The notes: generated from the letters alone by a model not told the origin. A stretch of DNA of 64,000 nucleotides from Limnobaculum parvum (GCF_003096015.2 NZ_CP029185.2:1584001-1648000); one strand, 5' to 3'. Positions 17,678-27,547 are shown, counted from the stretch's first letter. Translations and numbers: made by a program.

Positions 17678-19270
17678 ATGAAAAAGAAGTTACTTAATTT
17701 GAGTATTGGACTGGCTGCGCTGGGTCTTGTCGCCGGTGCACAGGCAAATACATTGGTATATTGCTCTGAGGGATCGCCTGAAGGCTTTAGTCCACAATTG
17801 TATACCAGTGGTACAAGCTTTGATGCCAGCTCGGTGCCTATTTATAACCGTTTAGTCGAGTTTAAAATTGGTGGTACTGAAACTATTCCCGGTCTGGCCG
17901 AGAAGTGGGACGTGAGTAGCGATGGTAAAATCTATACTTTCCATTTGCGTAAAGGCGTGAAGTTCCACAGCAATAAAGATTTCAAACCCACCCGCGACTT
18001 TAACGCGGATGACGTTATTTTCTCTTTCATGCGTCAAAAAGATGAAAACCATCCGTACCATAAAGTATCCGGTGGCAACTATGCCTACTTTGGTGATATG
18101 GGCATGAAGGATCTGATTCAAAGCATTGAGAAGGTCGACGATTACACGGTTAAGATAGTATTAACGCGCCCAGAAGCGCCGTTTATTGCTGATATTGCGA
18201 TGGATTTTGCCTCTATCTTCTCTGCAGAATATGCTGATGCCATGATGAAAGCGGGCAAGCCAGAGCAGGTTGATTTGTCGCCTATCGGTACCGGCCCATT
18301 CCAGTTAATGCAGTATCAGAAAGATGCTCGCATTCTGTATAAAGCGTTCGACCAATATTGGGGCACCAAGCCAAAAATCGATCGTTTAGTCTTCTCTATC
18401 ACCCCAGATGCTTCTGTGCGTTACGCTAAAATTCAGAAAAATGAATGTCAGGTAATGCCCTATCCAAACCCAGCGGATCTGGAAAAAATGAAGCAGGATA
18501 AAGATATTGTTCTGCAACAGAAAGCGGGTCTGAATGTCGGCTATCTTTCATTTAACATGCTTAAGCCACCGTTGGATAATCTGAAAGTTCGTCAGGCATT
18601 AACGATGGCGGTCAATAAAAAATCAATTATTGATGCGGTATTCCAGGGGGCAGGTCAGCCCGCTAAAAACCTGATCCCACCAACCATGTGGTCTTATAAC
18701 GATGATGTAAAAGACTATGAATACGATCCGGCTAAAGCTAAGGCGCTGTTAAAAGAAGCTGGTTTGCCAGATGGTTTCAGTATCGATCTGTGGGCAATGC
18801 CGGTACAGCGACCTTACAACCCGAATGCTCGTCGTATGGCAGAGATGATTCAGTCTGACTGGGCGGCTATCGGTGTGAAAGCCAAGATTGTTACCTATGA
18901 GTGGGGAGAGTATCTGAAGCGCACTAAGAGCGGTGAACATCAGGCGATGCTGATCGGCTGGACCGGTGACAACGGGGATCCCGATAACTTCTTCGCCACG
19001 CTGTTTAGCTGTGATGCGGCTAAAGATGGCTCAAACTATTCTCGTTGGTGCTATAAGCCGTTTGAAGATCTGATTCAGGCTGCTCGCGTTGAATCTGACC
19101 ACAATAAACGTATTGCGCTGTACAAAGAGGCTCAGGTAGTGATGCACGATCAGGCTCCTGCACTGATGATTGCACACTCAACCGTGTCTGAACCGGTACG
19201 TAAAGAAGTTAAAGGCTATGTGATTGACGGTCGTCGCCATGCTTTTGCTACCACGTCCATTGAAAAATAG
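17678..19270 (+). CDS. dppA: Dipeptide/heme-binding periplasmic protein DppA
   Basis: DppA is the periplasmic receptor of the dipeptide ABC importer and also binds heme or aminolevulinate in E. coli. The 530-residue precursor carries a signal peptide of about 23 residues (cleavage after GAQA) followed by NTLVYCSEGSPEGF, nearly the mature start of E. coli DppA. Long stretches such as NLIPPTMW, AMPVQRPYNPNARRMAEMIQ and GWTGDNGDPDNFFATLFSC mark it as DppA, not OppA or NikA. It is the first gene of dppABCDF, separated from dppB by a stem-loop that may raise its relative expression. Confidence 0.96.
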   Translation: MKKKLLNLSIGLAALGLVAGAQANTLVYCSEGSPEGFSPQLYTSGTSFDASSVPIYNRLVEFKIGGTETIPGLAEKWDVSSDGKIYTFHLRKGVKFHSNKDFKPTRDFNADDVIFSFMRQKDENHPYHKVSGGNYAYFGDMGMKDLIQSIEKVDDYTVKIVLTRPEAPFIADIAMDFASIFSAEYADAMMKAGKPEQVDLSPIGTGPFQLMQYQKDARILYKAFDQYWGTKPKIDRLVFSITPDASVRYAKIQKNECQVMPYPNPADLEKMKQDKDIVLQQKAGLNVGYLSFNMLKPPLDNLKVRQALTMAVNKKSIIDAVFQGAGQPAKNLIPPTMWSYNDDVKDYEYDPAKAKALLKEAGLPDGFSIDLWAMPVQRPYNPNARRMAEMIQSDWAAIGVKAKIVTYEWGEYLKRTKSGEHQAMLIGWTGDNGDPDNFFATLFSCDAAKDGSNYSRWCYKPFEDLIQAARVESDHNKRIALYKEAQVVMHDQAPALMIAHSTVSEPVRKEVKGYVIDGRRHAFATTSIEK

Positions 19271-19282
19271 AAGTAGTTAATT

Positions 19283-19321
19283 CTGACCCCGTTTCGGCGC
19301 TAGACGCTGGCACGGGGTCAG
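19283..19321 (+). terminator. Intercistronic stem-loop between dppA and dppB
   Basis: CTGACCCCGT (19283-19292) pairs perfectly with ACGGGGTCAG (19312-19321). No T-tract follows. Such a hairpin after a binding-protein gene usually protects the upstream mRNA from 3' decay and partly attenuates the permease genes. Confidence 0.7.
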
Positions 19322-19394
19322 TCGACTAAACCGCGTCTCTCTGTAACAGACCCATAATCTGTCGTCATGACAATAACTACTGAGATACACAATT

Positions 19395-20414
19395 ATGCTT
19401 CAATTCATCCTAAGGCGTTTCGGACTAATTATTCCAACCTTCATCGGAATTACCTTATTAAGCTTCGCCTTTATACATGTCATTCCCGGCGACCCGGTCA
19501 TGATTATGGCGGGCGAGCGGGGTATATCAGCGGAACGTCACGCACAAATGATGGCTCAACTGGGGCTGGATAAGCCGCTGTATGAGCAATACATCAATTA
19601 TGTGGTCAATTTATTGCATGGTAACTTAGGGATATCCATCAATACTAAAATCCCTATTTGGGACGAATTTGTTCCTCGTTTTATGGCGACGTTTGAACTG
19701 GGTTTCTGTGCGATGTTATTCGCTATCGTAGTCGGTATTCCCGTGGGTGTATTGGCGGCGGTAAAACGCGGTTCGGTGTTCGACCATGCTTCTGTCAGTT
19801 TGGCATTAACCGGTTATTCCATGCCGATCTTCTGGTGGGGAATGATGCTGATTATGCTGGTCTCGGTTCATTTTAATCTGACGCCGGTCTCCGGACGTAT
19901 CAGTGATTCTATTTTTCTTGATGATAGCCAACCGCTAACCGGTCTGATGCTGGTAGATACCTTATTGTATGGAGGGGCTGGAGACTTCTGGGATGCAGTT
20001 CACCATATTATTCTACCCGCGCTGGTGCTGGGCACCATTCCTTTGGCAGTGATTGTGCGTATGACTCGCTCGTCAATGTTGGAAGTGCTGGGGGAAGACT
20101 ATATTCGTACCGCGCGGGCCAAAGGGCTGAGTCGCATTCGGGTGATTGTGATTCACGCACTGCGTAATGCGCTGTTGCCAGTAATAACCATCATTGGATT
20201 ACAGATAGGTACGCTACTGGCGGGTGCAATTTTAACTGAAACCATCTTTGCTTGGCCGGGGCTGGGGCGTTGGTTAATTGATGGTTTACAGCGCCGAGAT
20301 TATCCGGTGGTACAAGGTGGTGTATTACTGATCGCCATTATGATTATTCTGGTTAACCTGCTGGTAGATATTCTCTACGGCGTGGTGAATCCACGTATTC
20401 GGCATAGAAAATAG
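19395..20414 (+). CDS. dppB: Dipeptide ABC transporter permease DppB
   Basis: Inner-membrane permease of the dipeptide importer. The 339-residue protein starts MLQFILRRFGLIIPTFIGIT, typical of the DppB/OppB family, with about six helices and an EAA-type loop around EDYIRTARAKGLSRIRVIVIHALRN (given here in part: RTARAKGLSRIR). Starts 125 bp after dppA, past the stem-loop; dppC follows within 10 bp. Confidence 0.95.
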   Translation: MLQFILRRFGLIIPTFIGITLLSFAFIHVIPGDPVMIMAGERGISAERHAQMMAQLGLDKPLYEQYINYVVNLLHGNLGISINTKIPIWDEFVPRFMATFELGFCAMLFAIVVGIPVGVLAAVKRGSVFDHASVSLALTGYSMPIFWWGMMLIMLVSVHFNLTPVSGRISDSIFLDDSQPLTGLMLVDTLLYGGAGDFWDAVHHIILPALVLGTIPLAVIVRMTRSSMLEVLGEDYIRTARAKGLSRIRVIVIHALRNALLPVITIIGLQIGTLLAGAILTETIFAWPGLGRWLIDGLQRRDYPVVQGGVLLIAIMIILVNLLVDILYGVVNPRIRHRK

Positions 20415-20424
20415 GAGGCGCATC

Positions 20425-21315
20425 ATGAGTGAAGTCATCGTATCCGCGCCAAAACCAATGACGCCGCTGCAGGAATTCTGGCACTACTTTCGCCGTAATA
20501 AAGGTGCAGTAGTGGGGATGATATATATCATCATCATGTTAATTATTGCCGTTGGCGCCCAGTGGTTAACGCCATATTCACCAGCAGAGCAGTTTCGTGA
20601 TGCGTTGTTGACACCACCGGCCTGGCAGGATGGCGGCAGCATGCAACATATTTTAGGTACCGATGACGTAGGCAGGGATATTCTTTCTCGCCTGATGTAC
20701 GGTACACGGTTATCGCTGTTGGTTGGCTGTCTGGTGGTTAGCCTGTCGCTGGTCCTTGGTGTGATTTTAGGGGTTATAGCCGGTTATCTGGGCGGTATTA
20801 TCGATATCGCGATTATGCGAGTAGCCGATATTATGCTGGCGCTACCCAGCCTGTTGTTAGCTTTGGTGCTGGTAGCGATTTTTGGTCCCTCAATTGTTAA
20901 TGCTTCGCTGGCCCTGACCTTTGTCTCATTGCCGCACTATGTGCGTTTAACGCGGGCAGCGGTATTGTCAGAGGTTAATCGCGACTATGTCATCGCGTCT
21001 CGCGTGGCGGGGGCGGGTCCAATACGCCAGATGTTTATTAATATTCTGCCAAACTGTCTGGCTCCGTTGATCGTTCAGGCATCGTTGGGTTTTTCTAACG
21101 CTATTTTGGATATGGCCGCATTGGGTTTTCTAGGGATGGGGGCACAGCCGCCAACGCCTGAATGGGGAACCATGCTTTCTTCCGTATTGCAGTTTGCTCA
21201 AAGTGCTTGGTGGGTGGTGACATTCCCTGGGCTGGCTATTTTGTTTACCGTACTGGCCTTCAACTTAATGGGGGACGGCCTACGTGATGCGCTCGACCCT
21301 AAACTTAAGCAGTAA
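20425..21315 (+). CDS. dppC: Dipeptide ABC transporter permease DppC
   Basis: Second permease of the dipeptide importer, 296 residues (300 in E. coli). The N-terminal segment PLQEFWHYFRRNKGAVVGM leads into the first helix. The motif GTDDVGRDILSRLMYGTRLS is the DppC/OppC family hallmark, and an EAA loop (NRDYVIASRVAGAGPIRQM) follows near residue 185. An AGGAGG motif precedes the ATG closely. It pairs with DppB in the membrane. Confidence 0.95.
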   Translation: MSEVIVSAPKPMTPLQEFWHYFRRNKGAVVGMIYIIIMLIIAVGAQWLTPYSPAEQFRDALLTPPAWQDGGSMQHILGTDDVGRDILSRLMYGTRLSLLVGCLVVSLSLVLGVILGVIAGYLGGIIDIAIMRVADIMLALPSLLLALVLVAIFGPSIVNASLALTFVSLPHYVRLTRAAVLSEVNRDYVIASRVAGAGPIRQMFINILPNCLAPLIVQASLGFSNAILDMAALGFLGMGAQPPTPEWGTMLSSVLQFAQSAWWVVTFPGLAILFTVLAFNLMGDGLRDALDPKLKQ

Positions 21316-21327
21316 TCGGGGGAAGAA

Positions 21328-22308
21328 ATGGCACTATTAGACATTGAACAACTGTCCGTTCACTTTGGTGATGACAGTACCCCGTTCCGGGCAGTTGACC
21401 GCATAAGCTACAGCGTCGAGAAAGGGGAAGTGGTTGGCATTGTAGGGGAGTCCGGTTCCGGTAAGTCGGTCAGTTCACTGGCCATTATGGGGCTGATTGA
21501 TTTCCCCGGTAAAGTGATGGCTAACGGCTTGCATTTCGATGGCAGGGATTTGCGTACCATCACTGAAAAAGAGCGCCGCCAGATTGTGGGGGATGAAATC
21601 GCCATGATTTTTCAGGACCCCATGACCAGTCTCAATCCATGCTATACAGTGGGTTATCAAATTATGGAAGCGCTGAAAATTCATCAGGGTGGTAATCGAA
21701 AAACGCGTCGCCAGCGCGCCGTTGATTTATTGACTCAGGTTGGTATTCCTGCACCGGAATCCCGTTTGGATAACTATCCTCATCAACTATCCGGCGGTAT
21801 GAGTCAGAGAGTGATGATTGCGATGGCCATCGCCTGCCGCCCTCAGTTGTTGATTGCTGATGAACCAACCACGGCGCTGGATGTGACCATTCAGGCGCAA
21901 ATTATCGAACTACTGCTAGCATTGCAGCGCCGCGAGAATATGGCGTTAATTCTGATTACTCACGATTTGGCACTGGTGGCTGAAGCCGCACAGTACATTA
22001 TTGTGATGTATGCCGGTCAGGTGATGGAAAGCGGTAAGGCGGAAGAGATTTTCCGTACTCCACGCCATCCTTATACTCAAGCGTTGTTGCGTGCATTACC
22101 TGAATTTTCTAGCGAGAAAGAGCGCCTAAATTCGTTACCCGGCGTTGTTCCCGGGAAATACGATCGGCCTCAGGGCTGTTTATTAAGTCCTCGTTGCCCT
22201 TATGCCACTGATTTTTGCCGCAAACAGGAGCCGGATTTAAAAGGGGAAGCAAGAAGACAGGTGAAATGCCATACGCCGCTTGACGATCAGGGGAGGCCAA
22301 CGTTATGA
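21328..22308 (+). CDS. dppD: Dipeptide ABC transporter ATPase DppD
   Basis: One of two non-identical ATPases of the dipeptide importer. The 326-residue protein has Walker A GESGSGKSV, signature LSGGMSQR and Walker B LLIADEPTTALD. The C-terminal oligopeptide-transporter extension has cysteines in CLLSPRCPYATDFC, where related proteins carry an iron-sulfur cluster. Its end overlaps dppF by 4 bp (ATGA), indicating coupling of the two ATPases. Confidence 0.95.
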   Translation: MALLDIEQLSVHFGDDSTPFRAVDRISYSVEKGEVVGIVGESGSGKSVSSLAIMGLIDFPGKVMANGLHFDGRDLRTITEKERRQIVGDEIAMIFQDPMTSLNPCYTVGYQIMEALKIHQGGNRKTRRQRAVDLLTQVGIPAPESRLDNYPHQLSGGMSQRVMIAMAIACRPQLLIADEPTTALDVTIQAQIIELLLALQRRENMALILITHDLALVAEAAQYIIVMYAGQVMESGKAEEIFRTPRHPYTQALLRALPEFSSEKERLNSLPGVVPGKYDRPQGCLLSPRCPYATDFCRKQEPDLKGEARRQVKCHTPLDDQGRPTL

Positions 22309-23315
22309 GTCAGGAATATCCATTATTACAGGCCATTGGTCTGAAAAAGTATTATTCGGTTAAAAATGGGCTGTTCTCTCCTCAACAGCAGGTTAAGTCC
22401 CTTGATGGCGTCTCTTTTACTTTGGAACGAGGGAAAACGCTGGCGGTGGTGGGAGAGTCCGGCTGTGGCAAGTCAACGCTGGGTCGTATGTTGACCATGA
22501 TTGAAGTGCCTACCGAGGGTGAACTCTACTATCAAGGACAAGATCTGCTAAAACACGATCCTGCCGCCCAAAAGCTTCGCCGTCAGAAAATTCAGATCGT
22601 ATTCCAAAATCCTTATGGTTCGTTGAATCCTCGCAAGAAGATTGGCGACATACTAGAAGAACCTTTACTGATAAATACTTCTTTATCTAAAGCGGAACGC
22701 CGTGAACAAGCGCTGGCAATTATGGCTAAGGTTGGGCTGAGAACCGAGCATTATGAACGTTATCCCCATATGTTCTCGGGCGGTCAACGCCAGCGTATTG
22801 CCATTGCGCGTGGGTTGATGCTTAATCCGGATATTGTGGTGGCGGATGAGCCGGTATCGGCATTGGACGTTTCTGTTCGGGCACAGGTACTGAACCTGAT
22901 GATGGATTTGCAGCAGGAAATGGGGCTATCTTACGTCTTCATTTCCCATGATTTATCAGTGGTTGAGCATATTGCCGACGATGTGATGGTGATGTATTTA
23001 GGCCGTTGCGTAGAGCAGGGTACTAAAGACCAGATTTTTAATAATCCACGTCATCCTTATACTCAGGCGTTACTCTCGGCGACTCCGCGTCTAAACCCTG
23101 ATGTACGTCGTGAAAGAATCAAACTGACCGGTGAACTACCAAGCCCGTTAAATCCACCGCAAGGCTGCGCTTTTAACGCCCGCTGCCAACGCGCCTTTGA
23201 TACCTGTTTTGAAGTAAAACCCGTATTGAAGAATTATAACGGACAGTTGATCGCCTGTTTTGCGGTGGAGCAGGATGACGGAAATAAAGTCTGTGGTCTT
23301 AAAAAAGCAGTATAG
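22305..23315 (+). CDS. dppF: Dipeptide ABC transporter ATPase DppF
   Basis: The second ATPase, partner of DppD. It has 336 residues with Walker A GESGCGKST, signature FSGGQRQR and Walker B IVVADEPVSALDVS, plus the C-terminal cysteine-containing segment GCAFNARCQRAFDTC. It is the last gene of dppABCDF and ends about 40 bp before a shared terminator facing roxA. The operon lies exactly between pepT and roxA, which are adjacent in E. coli. Confidence 0.95.
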   Translation: MSQEYPLLQAIGLKKYYSVKNGLFSPQQQVKSLDGVSFTLERGKTLAVVGESGCGKSTLGRMLTMIEVPTEGELYYQGQDLLKHDPAAQKLRRQKIQIVFQNPYGSLNPRKKIGDILEEPLLINTSLSKAERREQALAIMAKVGLRTEHYERYPHMFSGGQRQRIAIARGLMLNPDIVVADEPVSALDVSVRAQVLNLMMDLQQEMGLSYVFISHDLSVVEHIADDVMVMYLGRCVEQGTKDQIFNNPRHPYTQALLSATPRLNPDVRRERIKLTGELPSPLNPPQGCAFNARCQRAFDTCFEVKPVLKNYNGQLIACFAVEQDDGNKVCGLKKAV

Positions 23316-23354
23316 CGCTTTGATATAGTCTGGTTTGCTCATGCTGATATGAAA

Positions 23355-23377
23355 AGGCCTCGCATATTGCGAGGCCT
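23355..23377. terminator. Bidirectional terminator between dppF and roxA
   Basis: AGGCCTCGCA (23355-23364) pairs perfectly with TGCGAGGCCT (23368-23377) over a 3-nt loop. An A-run on the left supplies a short T-tract for roxA, and the right flank is TA-rich for dppF. The genes converge here. Confidence 0.85.
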
Positions 23378-23412
23378 CTATTTATAACAAATTTTATAAC
23401 AAATGGATGATA

Positions 23413-24537
23413 TCAGTAATCATTAAAATACCAATACCCACTATTCACCAGATGAGCCAGCACTGCGACAAATGCCGGGTCTTCCAATGCATCACCCAAT
23501 TCTTTCTGGCTGATTAATGGATAGCGGCATAAAGCATCGGCTGCTTCAAGGTGCGGAGTATCAATAAGCTCACCGTTTGCAAAGCAAAGGTCACCAACAC
23601 GCAGCACACGTAGGCCACTTAGGCGAATTAAGCTTTCCCCCTGTACTAATGAATCGTAGATTTCATCAGAACGGTAGGCGGGTTCAGCCGGTGCAATATC
23701 CAACTCATGGCGTGACGTTGTCACGAAACGACCAAACCATTGATTGAAATCTTCTGGCTGATTAATCAGATTAATCATCATGCCGCGCAGGCGTTCCAGC
23801 TCATAGTTTTCAACCACAGCCGGGTGTTCTCTCAGCTTCAGATCCGGATCGCTATAGTGTTCACCACCCAGATCGTGTTCCAGTACATAATCGGCGAAAT
23901 TACTGATAAGATCGCGAGAGTTAGGCCCACGATAGCCGACGGAGTAGTTCAGTGCGGTTTCATGAGTATAGCCATCGTGCGGGAATCCAGGTGGAATATA
24001 CAGAATATCGCCCGGTTCTAAATCTTCATCAATAATCGGATCAAAAGGCTCAACGTGCAGCAAGGCAGGATGTGGACAATATTGCTTTAACGGCTTTTTA
24101 TCCCCCACGCGCCAACGGCGACTGCCCATACCCTGAATAATAAAGACGTCATATTGGTCAATATGAGGGCCTACGCCGCCGCCTGGAACGGAAAACGAGA
24201 TCATCAAATCGTCAAGGCGCCAGTCAGGTAACTTACGGAACGGACGAACCAGAGCAGCAGAAGGCGCATGCCAATGGTTAACGGCTTGTACTAATAATGA
24301 CCAGCCTTTTTCTCCCAAGTGATCGTAGCTTTCGAAAGGCCCATTACTGGCCTGCCAGTGACCGTTTGGCTGGCTCACCAAGCGGCTGTCAACTTCGCTC
24401 TCCATAGCCAACCCTGCTAATTCATCCGGCGAGATTGGATCAATAAAGTTTTTGATGACGTTCTTCAGTACTACAGGGCGTTTTTGCCAGTAGCGGTTTA
24501 AGAAGTCATCCCAGTCTAAATCAAGTTGATAATCCAT
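23413..24537 (-). CDS. roxA: 50S ribosomal protein L16 arginine hydroxylase RoxA (YcfD)
   Basis: RoxA is a JmjC-type 2-oxoglutarate/Fe(II) oxygenase that hydroxylates an arginine of ribosomal protein L16. Counting from MDYQLDLDW, the iron ligands are H125 and D127 (GPHIDQYD) and H187 (PPGFPHDGY), the same numbers as in E. coli. An ATG five codons upstream (24552) has no ribosome-binding site and adds residues absent from the family, so 24537 is preferred (374 residues; E. coli 373). In E. coli it neighbours pepT and phoQ; here it is flanked by dppF and rnm. Confidence 0.94.
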   Translation of the reverse strand: MDYQLDLDWDDFLNRYWQKRPVVLKNVIKNFIDPISPDELAGLAMESEVDSRLVSQPNGHWQASNGPFESYDHLGEKGWSLLVQAVNHWHAPSAALVRPFRKLPDWRLDDLMISFSVPGGGVGPHIDQYDVFIIQGMGSRRWRVGDKKPLKQYCPHPALLHVEPFDPIIDEDLEPGDILYIPPGFPHDGYTHETALNYSVGYRGPNSRDLISNFADYVLEHDLGGEHYSDPDLKLREHPAVVENYELERLRGMMINLINQPEDFNQWFGRFVTTSRHELDIAPAEPAYRSDEIYDSLVQGESLIRLSGLRVLRVGDLCFANGELIDTPHLEAADALCRYPLISQKELGDALEDPAFVAVLAHLVNSGYWYFNDY

Positions 24538-24914
24538 CGTTTCAGTTACCATTCAGCAGGAAATTGGCGTGATTATATCGAAGGTTGATTAAGAATACCG
24601 GACTGGATTCGCAGTTTTTTCTATTTCTGATTGATAACTGATTTTTCAGATAAAAATTGAGCAACATAAAGATGAAATATCATCCATTTTGCACGATTGA
24701 AAAATGAAGAGTGGGAGTCGTCGTAGTGACATGCGTACTCTGGTTTTACATCAAAAAAACGTCTGAAATAAATCTTATTATCTGTTAGGGGCAATCAGCA
24801 TTAAGCGTTATCATATAGAGAAAATAAGCGAATATTATCCATCCAGTGCATTGTCATTTGGTTGAAGAGATTCATATACCACCAGATAGTAAAGTAGGAT
24901 CACGTTAAATCCCC
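24538..24914. other. roxA-rnm divergent intergenic region
   Basis: A 377-bp AT-rich spacer between divergent genes. In E. coli the trp operon lies upstream of rnm; no trpL-like leader peptide with tandem Trp codons and no attenuator were found here. It presumably holds both promoters; none could be pinned down. Confidence 0.45.
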
Positions 24915-25835
24915 ATGTCTTTAGATAGCCCACAATTACCCTCTGATGCCCAAGAGAATGAGCCGGTTTCTGTGACAGTTTCACCAGAACTGCCGCGTTT
25001 CCCGCTGTACGATCTCCACAGTCACACTAACGCATCTGACGGTATGTTAACGCCTGCACAATTAGTAGAGCGAGCAGTTGAAATGCGCGTCAGCGTGCTG
25101 GCGATTACCGATCATGACACCACCAGCGCGTTAGGGGCTGCGAAACAAGCTATTGACGAAAAGGGGTTGGCGCTGTGTTTAATTAATGGCGTAGAAATCT
25201 CAACAGGTTGGGAGAGTTTTGATATTCATATCGTTGGCTTGAATATCGATCCCGATTCCAAGGCTATGATCGATCTACTCGCGGAACAAAAGATTAGAAG
25301 AGCAGAACGGGCAAAAGAGATAGCCCGACGATTGGAAAAACACCAGATTCCTGACGCACTGAACGGAGCACAACGTTTTGCCGGTGATGCGGCTATTACT
25401 AGAGCGCATTTTGCCCGCTATTTAATTGCGTTGGGAAAAGCGTCTGATATGGCTCAGGTGTTTAAAAGCTATCTGGCCCGAGGGAAAACCGGCTATGTAC
25501 CGCCTCAGTGGTGTACAATAACAGACGCAGTGGAAGCCATTCATCTTGCCGGTGGACAGGCTGTGCTGGCTCATCCGGGGCGTTATGAGCTGTCGGCCAA
25601 ATGGTTACGACGTCTAATTATCGAGTTTAAACAAGCTGGCGGTGACGCAGTAGAAGTCTCCCAATGCCAGCAAGCCCCACAGGAACGCGCGCAGTTGGCG
25701 CTGTATGCTCAGGAATACCAACTACTGGCTTCCCAAGGCTCAGATTTCCACTACCCCTGCGCCTGGGTTGAACTTGGACGGCGACTCTTCCTACCGGATA
25801 AAGTCACGCCCGTATGGCATAACTGGTTTGTGTAG
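24915..25835 (+). CDS. rnm: 5'-3' exoribonuclease Rnm (RNase AM, YciV)
   Basis: A PHP-domain nuclease that in E. coli trims 5' ends of 5S, 16S and 23S rRNA and degrades short RNAs 5' to 3'. Metal-binding segments are visible: YDLHSHTNASDG near residue 35, ITDHDTTS near residue 67, a GVEIST segment, AHPGRY, and the C-terminal GSDFHYPC. It has 306 residues against 293 in E. coli; the extra length is an N-terminal extension of about 25 residues before the PHP domain, and the start at 24915 lacks a strong ribosome-binding site, so the true start could be internal. yciO and rluB follow, as in E. coli. Confidence 0.92.
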   Translation: MSLDSPQLPSDAQENEPVSVTVSPELPRFPLYDLHSHTNASDGMLTPAQLVERAVEMRVSVLAITDHDTTSALGAAKQAIDEKGLALCLINGVEISTGWESFDIHIVGLNIDPDSKAMIDLLAEQKIRRAERAKEIARRLEKHQIPDALNGAQRFAGDAAITRAHFARYLIALGKASDMAQVFKSYLARGKTGYVPPQWCTITDAVEAIHLAGGQAVLAHPGRYELSAKWLRRLIIEFKQAGGDAVEVSQCQQAPQERAQLALYAQEYQLLASQGSDFHYPCAWVELGRRLFLPDKVTPVWHNWFV

Positions 25836-25922
25836 TTGATGCATCGTGAAAAATTAAAATAGGGCATTTGTTGATTAGAGTGGTTTTATTTATTAATACC
25901 GCCTGGCACCACAGGAGTTCCC

Positions 25923-26543
25923 ATGAGTCAGTTTTTTTATATCCATCAGGATAACCCCCAACCGCGGTTGATTAGCCAGTCGGTAGAGTTTTTACGTAAA
26001 GGCGGAGTGATTGTCTATCCGACGGATTCTGGATATGCATTAGGTTGTATGCTGGAAGATAAACACGCGATGGAGCGCATTTGTCGAATTCGTCAGCTAG
26101 ACAGCAACCATAACTTTACGTTGATGTGCCGCGATTTGTCTGAGCTTTCCACCTATGCTCACGTTGATAATAGCGCTTTCCGGCTTATCAAAAACAATAC
26201 GCCGGGGAACTACACTTTCATTTTAAAAGCGACGAAAGAAGTTCCACGCCGCCTGATGAATGAAAAGCGTAAAACCATTGGTCTACGCGTGCCATCGAAT
26301 CCGATAGCATTGGCGCTGTTGGCAGAATTAAATGAACCGATGATGTCCACTACGCTGATGCTGCCGGGTAATGACTTTGCCGAATCCGATCCGGAAGAGA
26401 TTCGCGATACATTATCAAAGCATGTTGATTTGATTATCAACGGTGGCTATCTAGGCCAACAGCCTACGACGGTAGTTGATCTGACCGATGAGTCACCGGT
26501 CGTAGCGCGAGTAGGGGCCGGAGATCCAACACCGTTTCGTTGA
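25923..26543 (+). CDS. yciO: YciO, Sua5/YrdC-like RNA-binding protein
   Basis: A 206-residue member of the Sua5/YrdC/YciO family, the same length as E. coli YciO. The nucleotide-binding segment KGGVIVYPTDSGYALGC and the motif KTIGLRVPSN are family hallmarks. TsaC/Sua5 relatives make threonylcarbamoyl-AMP for tRNA t6A; YciO itself has no firmly established role in most species. CAGGAG precedes the ATG. It sits between rnm and rluB in the conserved order. Confidence 0.93.
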   Translation: MSQFFYIHQDNPQPRLISQSVEFLRKGGVIVYPTDSGYALGCMLEDKHAMERICRIRQLDSNHNFTLMCRDLSELSTYAHVDNSAFRLIKNNTPGNYTFILKATKEVPRRLMNEKRKTIGLRVPSNPIALALLAELNEPMMSTTLMLPGNDFAESDPEEIRDTLSKHVDLIINGGYLGQQPTTVVDLTDESPVVARVGAGDPTPFR

Positions 26544-26649
26544 TGGATAGGGCCGCATAAGGTATGATTCAGATCCACTGATAAATTAATCACTATGACA
26601 GATTTATCACTATTATGACGCCTGTGAAGGCGACAAACGAGGTTGCTCA

Positions 26650-27531
26650 ATGAGCGAAAAGTTACAAAAAGTTCTGGCTAACTCTGGTCACGGCTCTCGT
26701 CGCGAAATCGAAGCGATGATTCAGGCTGGTCGAATCAGTGTCGACGGTAAAATTGCTACTTTGGGGGATCGCATTGAAGTCAATGCATCAATCAAAGTAC
26801 GTATTGATGGTCATGTGGTTGCTCTGCGTGAACCGGAAGAGACCGTATGTCGTGTGCTGGCCTACTACAAACCGGAAGGGGAACTCTGTACCCGTAAAGA
26901 TCCGGAAGGCCGCCCAACCGTATTTGACCGCTTGCCTAAAATGCGCGGCTCCCGCTGGGTTGCGGTAGGGCGTCTGGACGTCAATACCTCAGGCCTGCTG
27001 CTGTTTACTACCGATGGTGAACTGGCAAACCGTTTAATGCACCCAAGTCGTGAAGTTGAACGTGAATACGCGGTACGTGTGTTCGGTCAGGTTGATGAAG
27101 AAAAAATAAAACAGTTACGAAAAGGCGTACAACTGGAAGACGGCATGGCCGCATTCCGCACTATCAGCTTTCAGGGTGGTGAGGGAATGAATCAGTGGTA
27201 TAACGTCACGCTGACAGAAGGACGTAACCGTGAAGTTCGTCGCCTGTGGGAAGCGGTTGATGTTCAGGTTAGCCGCCTGATCCGTATTCGCTATGGTGCG
27301 TTGGGCTTGCCGAAAGGACTGCCTCGCGGTGGTTGGACCGAGCTCGATCTGAACGCCACAAACTACCTGCGTGAAATGGTAGGCTTACCACCAGAAACCG
27401 AAAGTAAGCTTCCGGTGGAACGTGGCCGTCGTCGCACAAAAGCAAATCAAATTCGCCGTGCGGTGAAGAAACATAGCCAAAGACCGGCGTCTAGAAATAC
27501 CACAAGAAGAAGCGCTCAACCGAAGCGTTAA
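26650..27531 (+). CDS. rluB: 23S rRNA pseudouridine(2605) synthase RluB
   Basis: RluB converts U2605 of 23S rRNA to pseudouridine. The 293-residue protein has an N-terminal S4 RNA-binding domain (MSEKLQKVLANSGHGSRRE onward) and an RsuA-type catalytic domain with the nucleophile D110 in GRLDVNTSGLLL. The C-terminal tail from about 255 is arginine/lysine-rich and probably disordered, as in other RluB proteins. In E. coli btuR follows divergently; here an inserted transporter/hydrolase pair does, after a terminator. Confidence 0.95.
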   Translation: MSEKLQKVLANSGHGSRREIEAMIQAGRISVDGKIATLGDRIEVNASIKVRIDGHVVALREPEETVCRVLAYYKPEGELCTRKDPEGRPTVFDRLPKMRGSRWVAVGRLDVNTSGLLLFTTDGELANRLMHPSREVEREYAVRVFGQVDEEKIKQLRKGVQLEDGMAAFRTISFQGGEGMNQWYNVTLTEGRNREVRRLWEAVDVQVSRLIRIRYGALGLPKGLPRGGWTELDLNATNYLREMVGLPPETESKLPVERGRRRTKANQIRRAVKKHSQRPASRNTTRRSAQPKR

Positions 27532-27547
27532 TACTAAAATTGATAAG

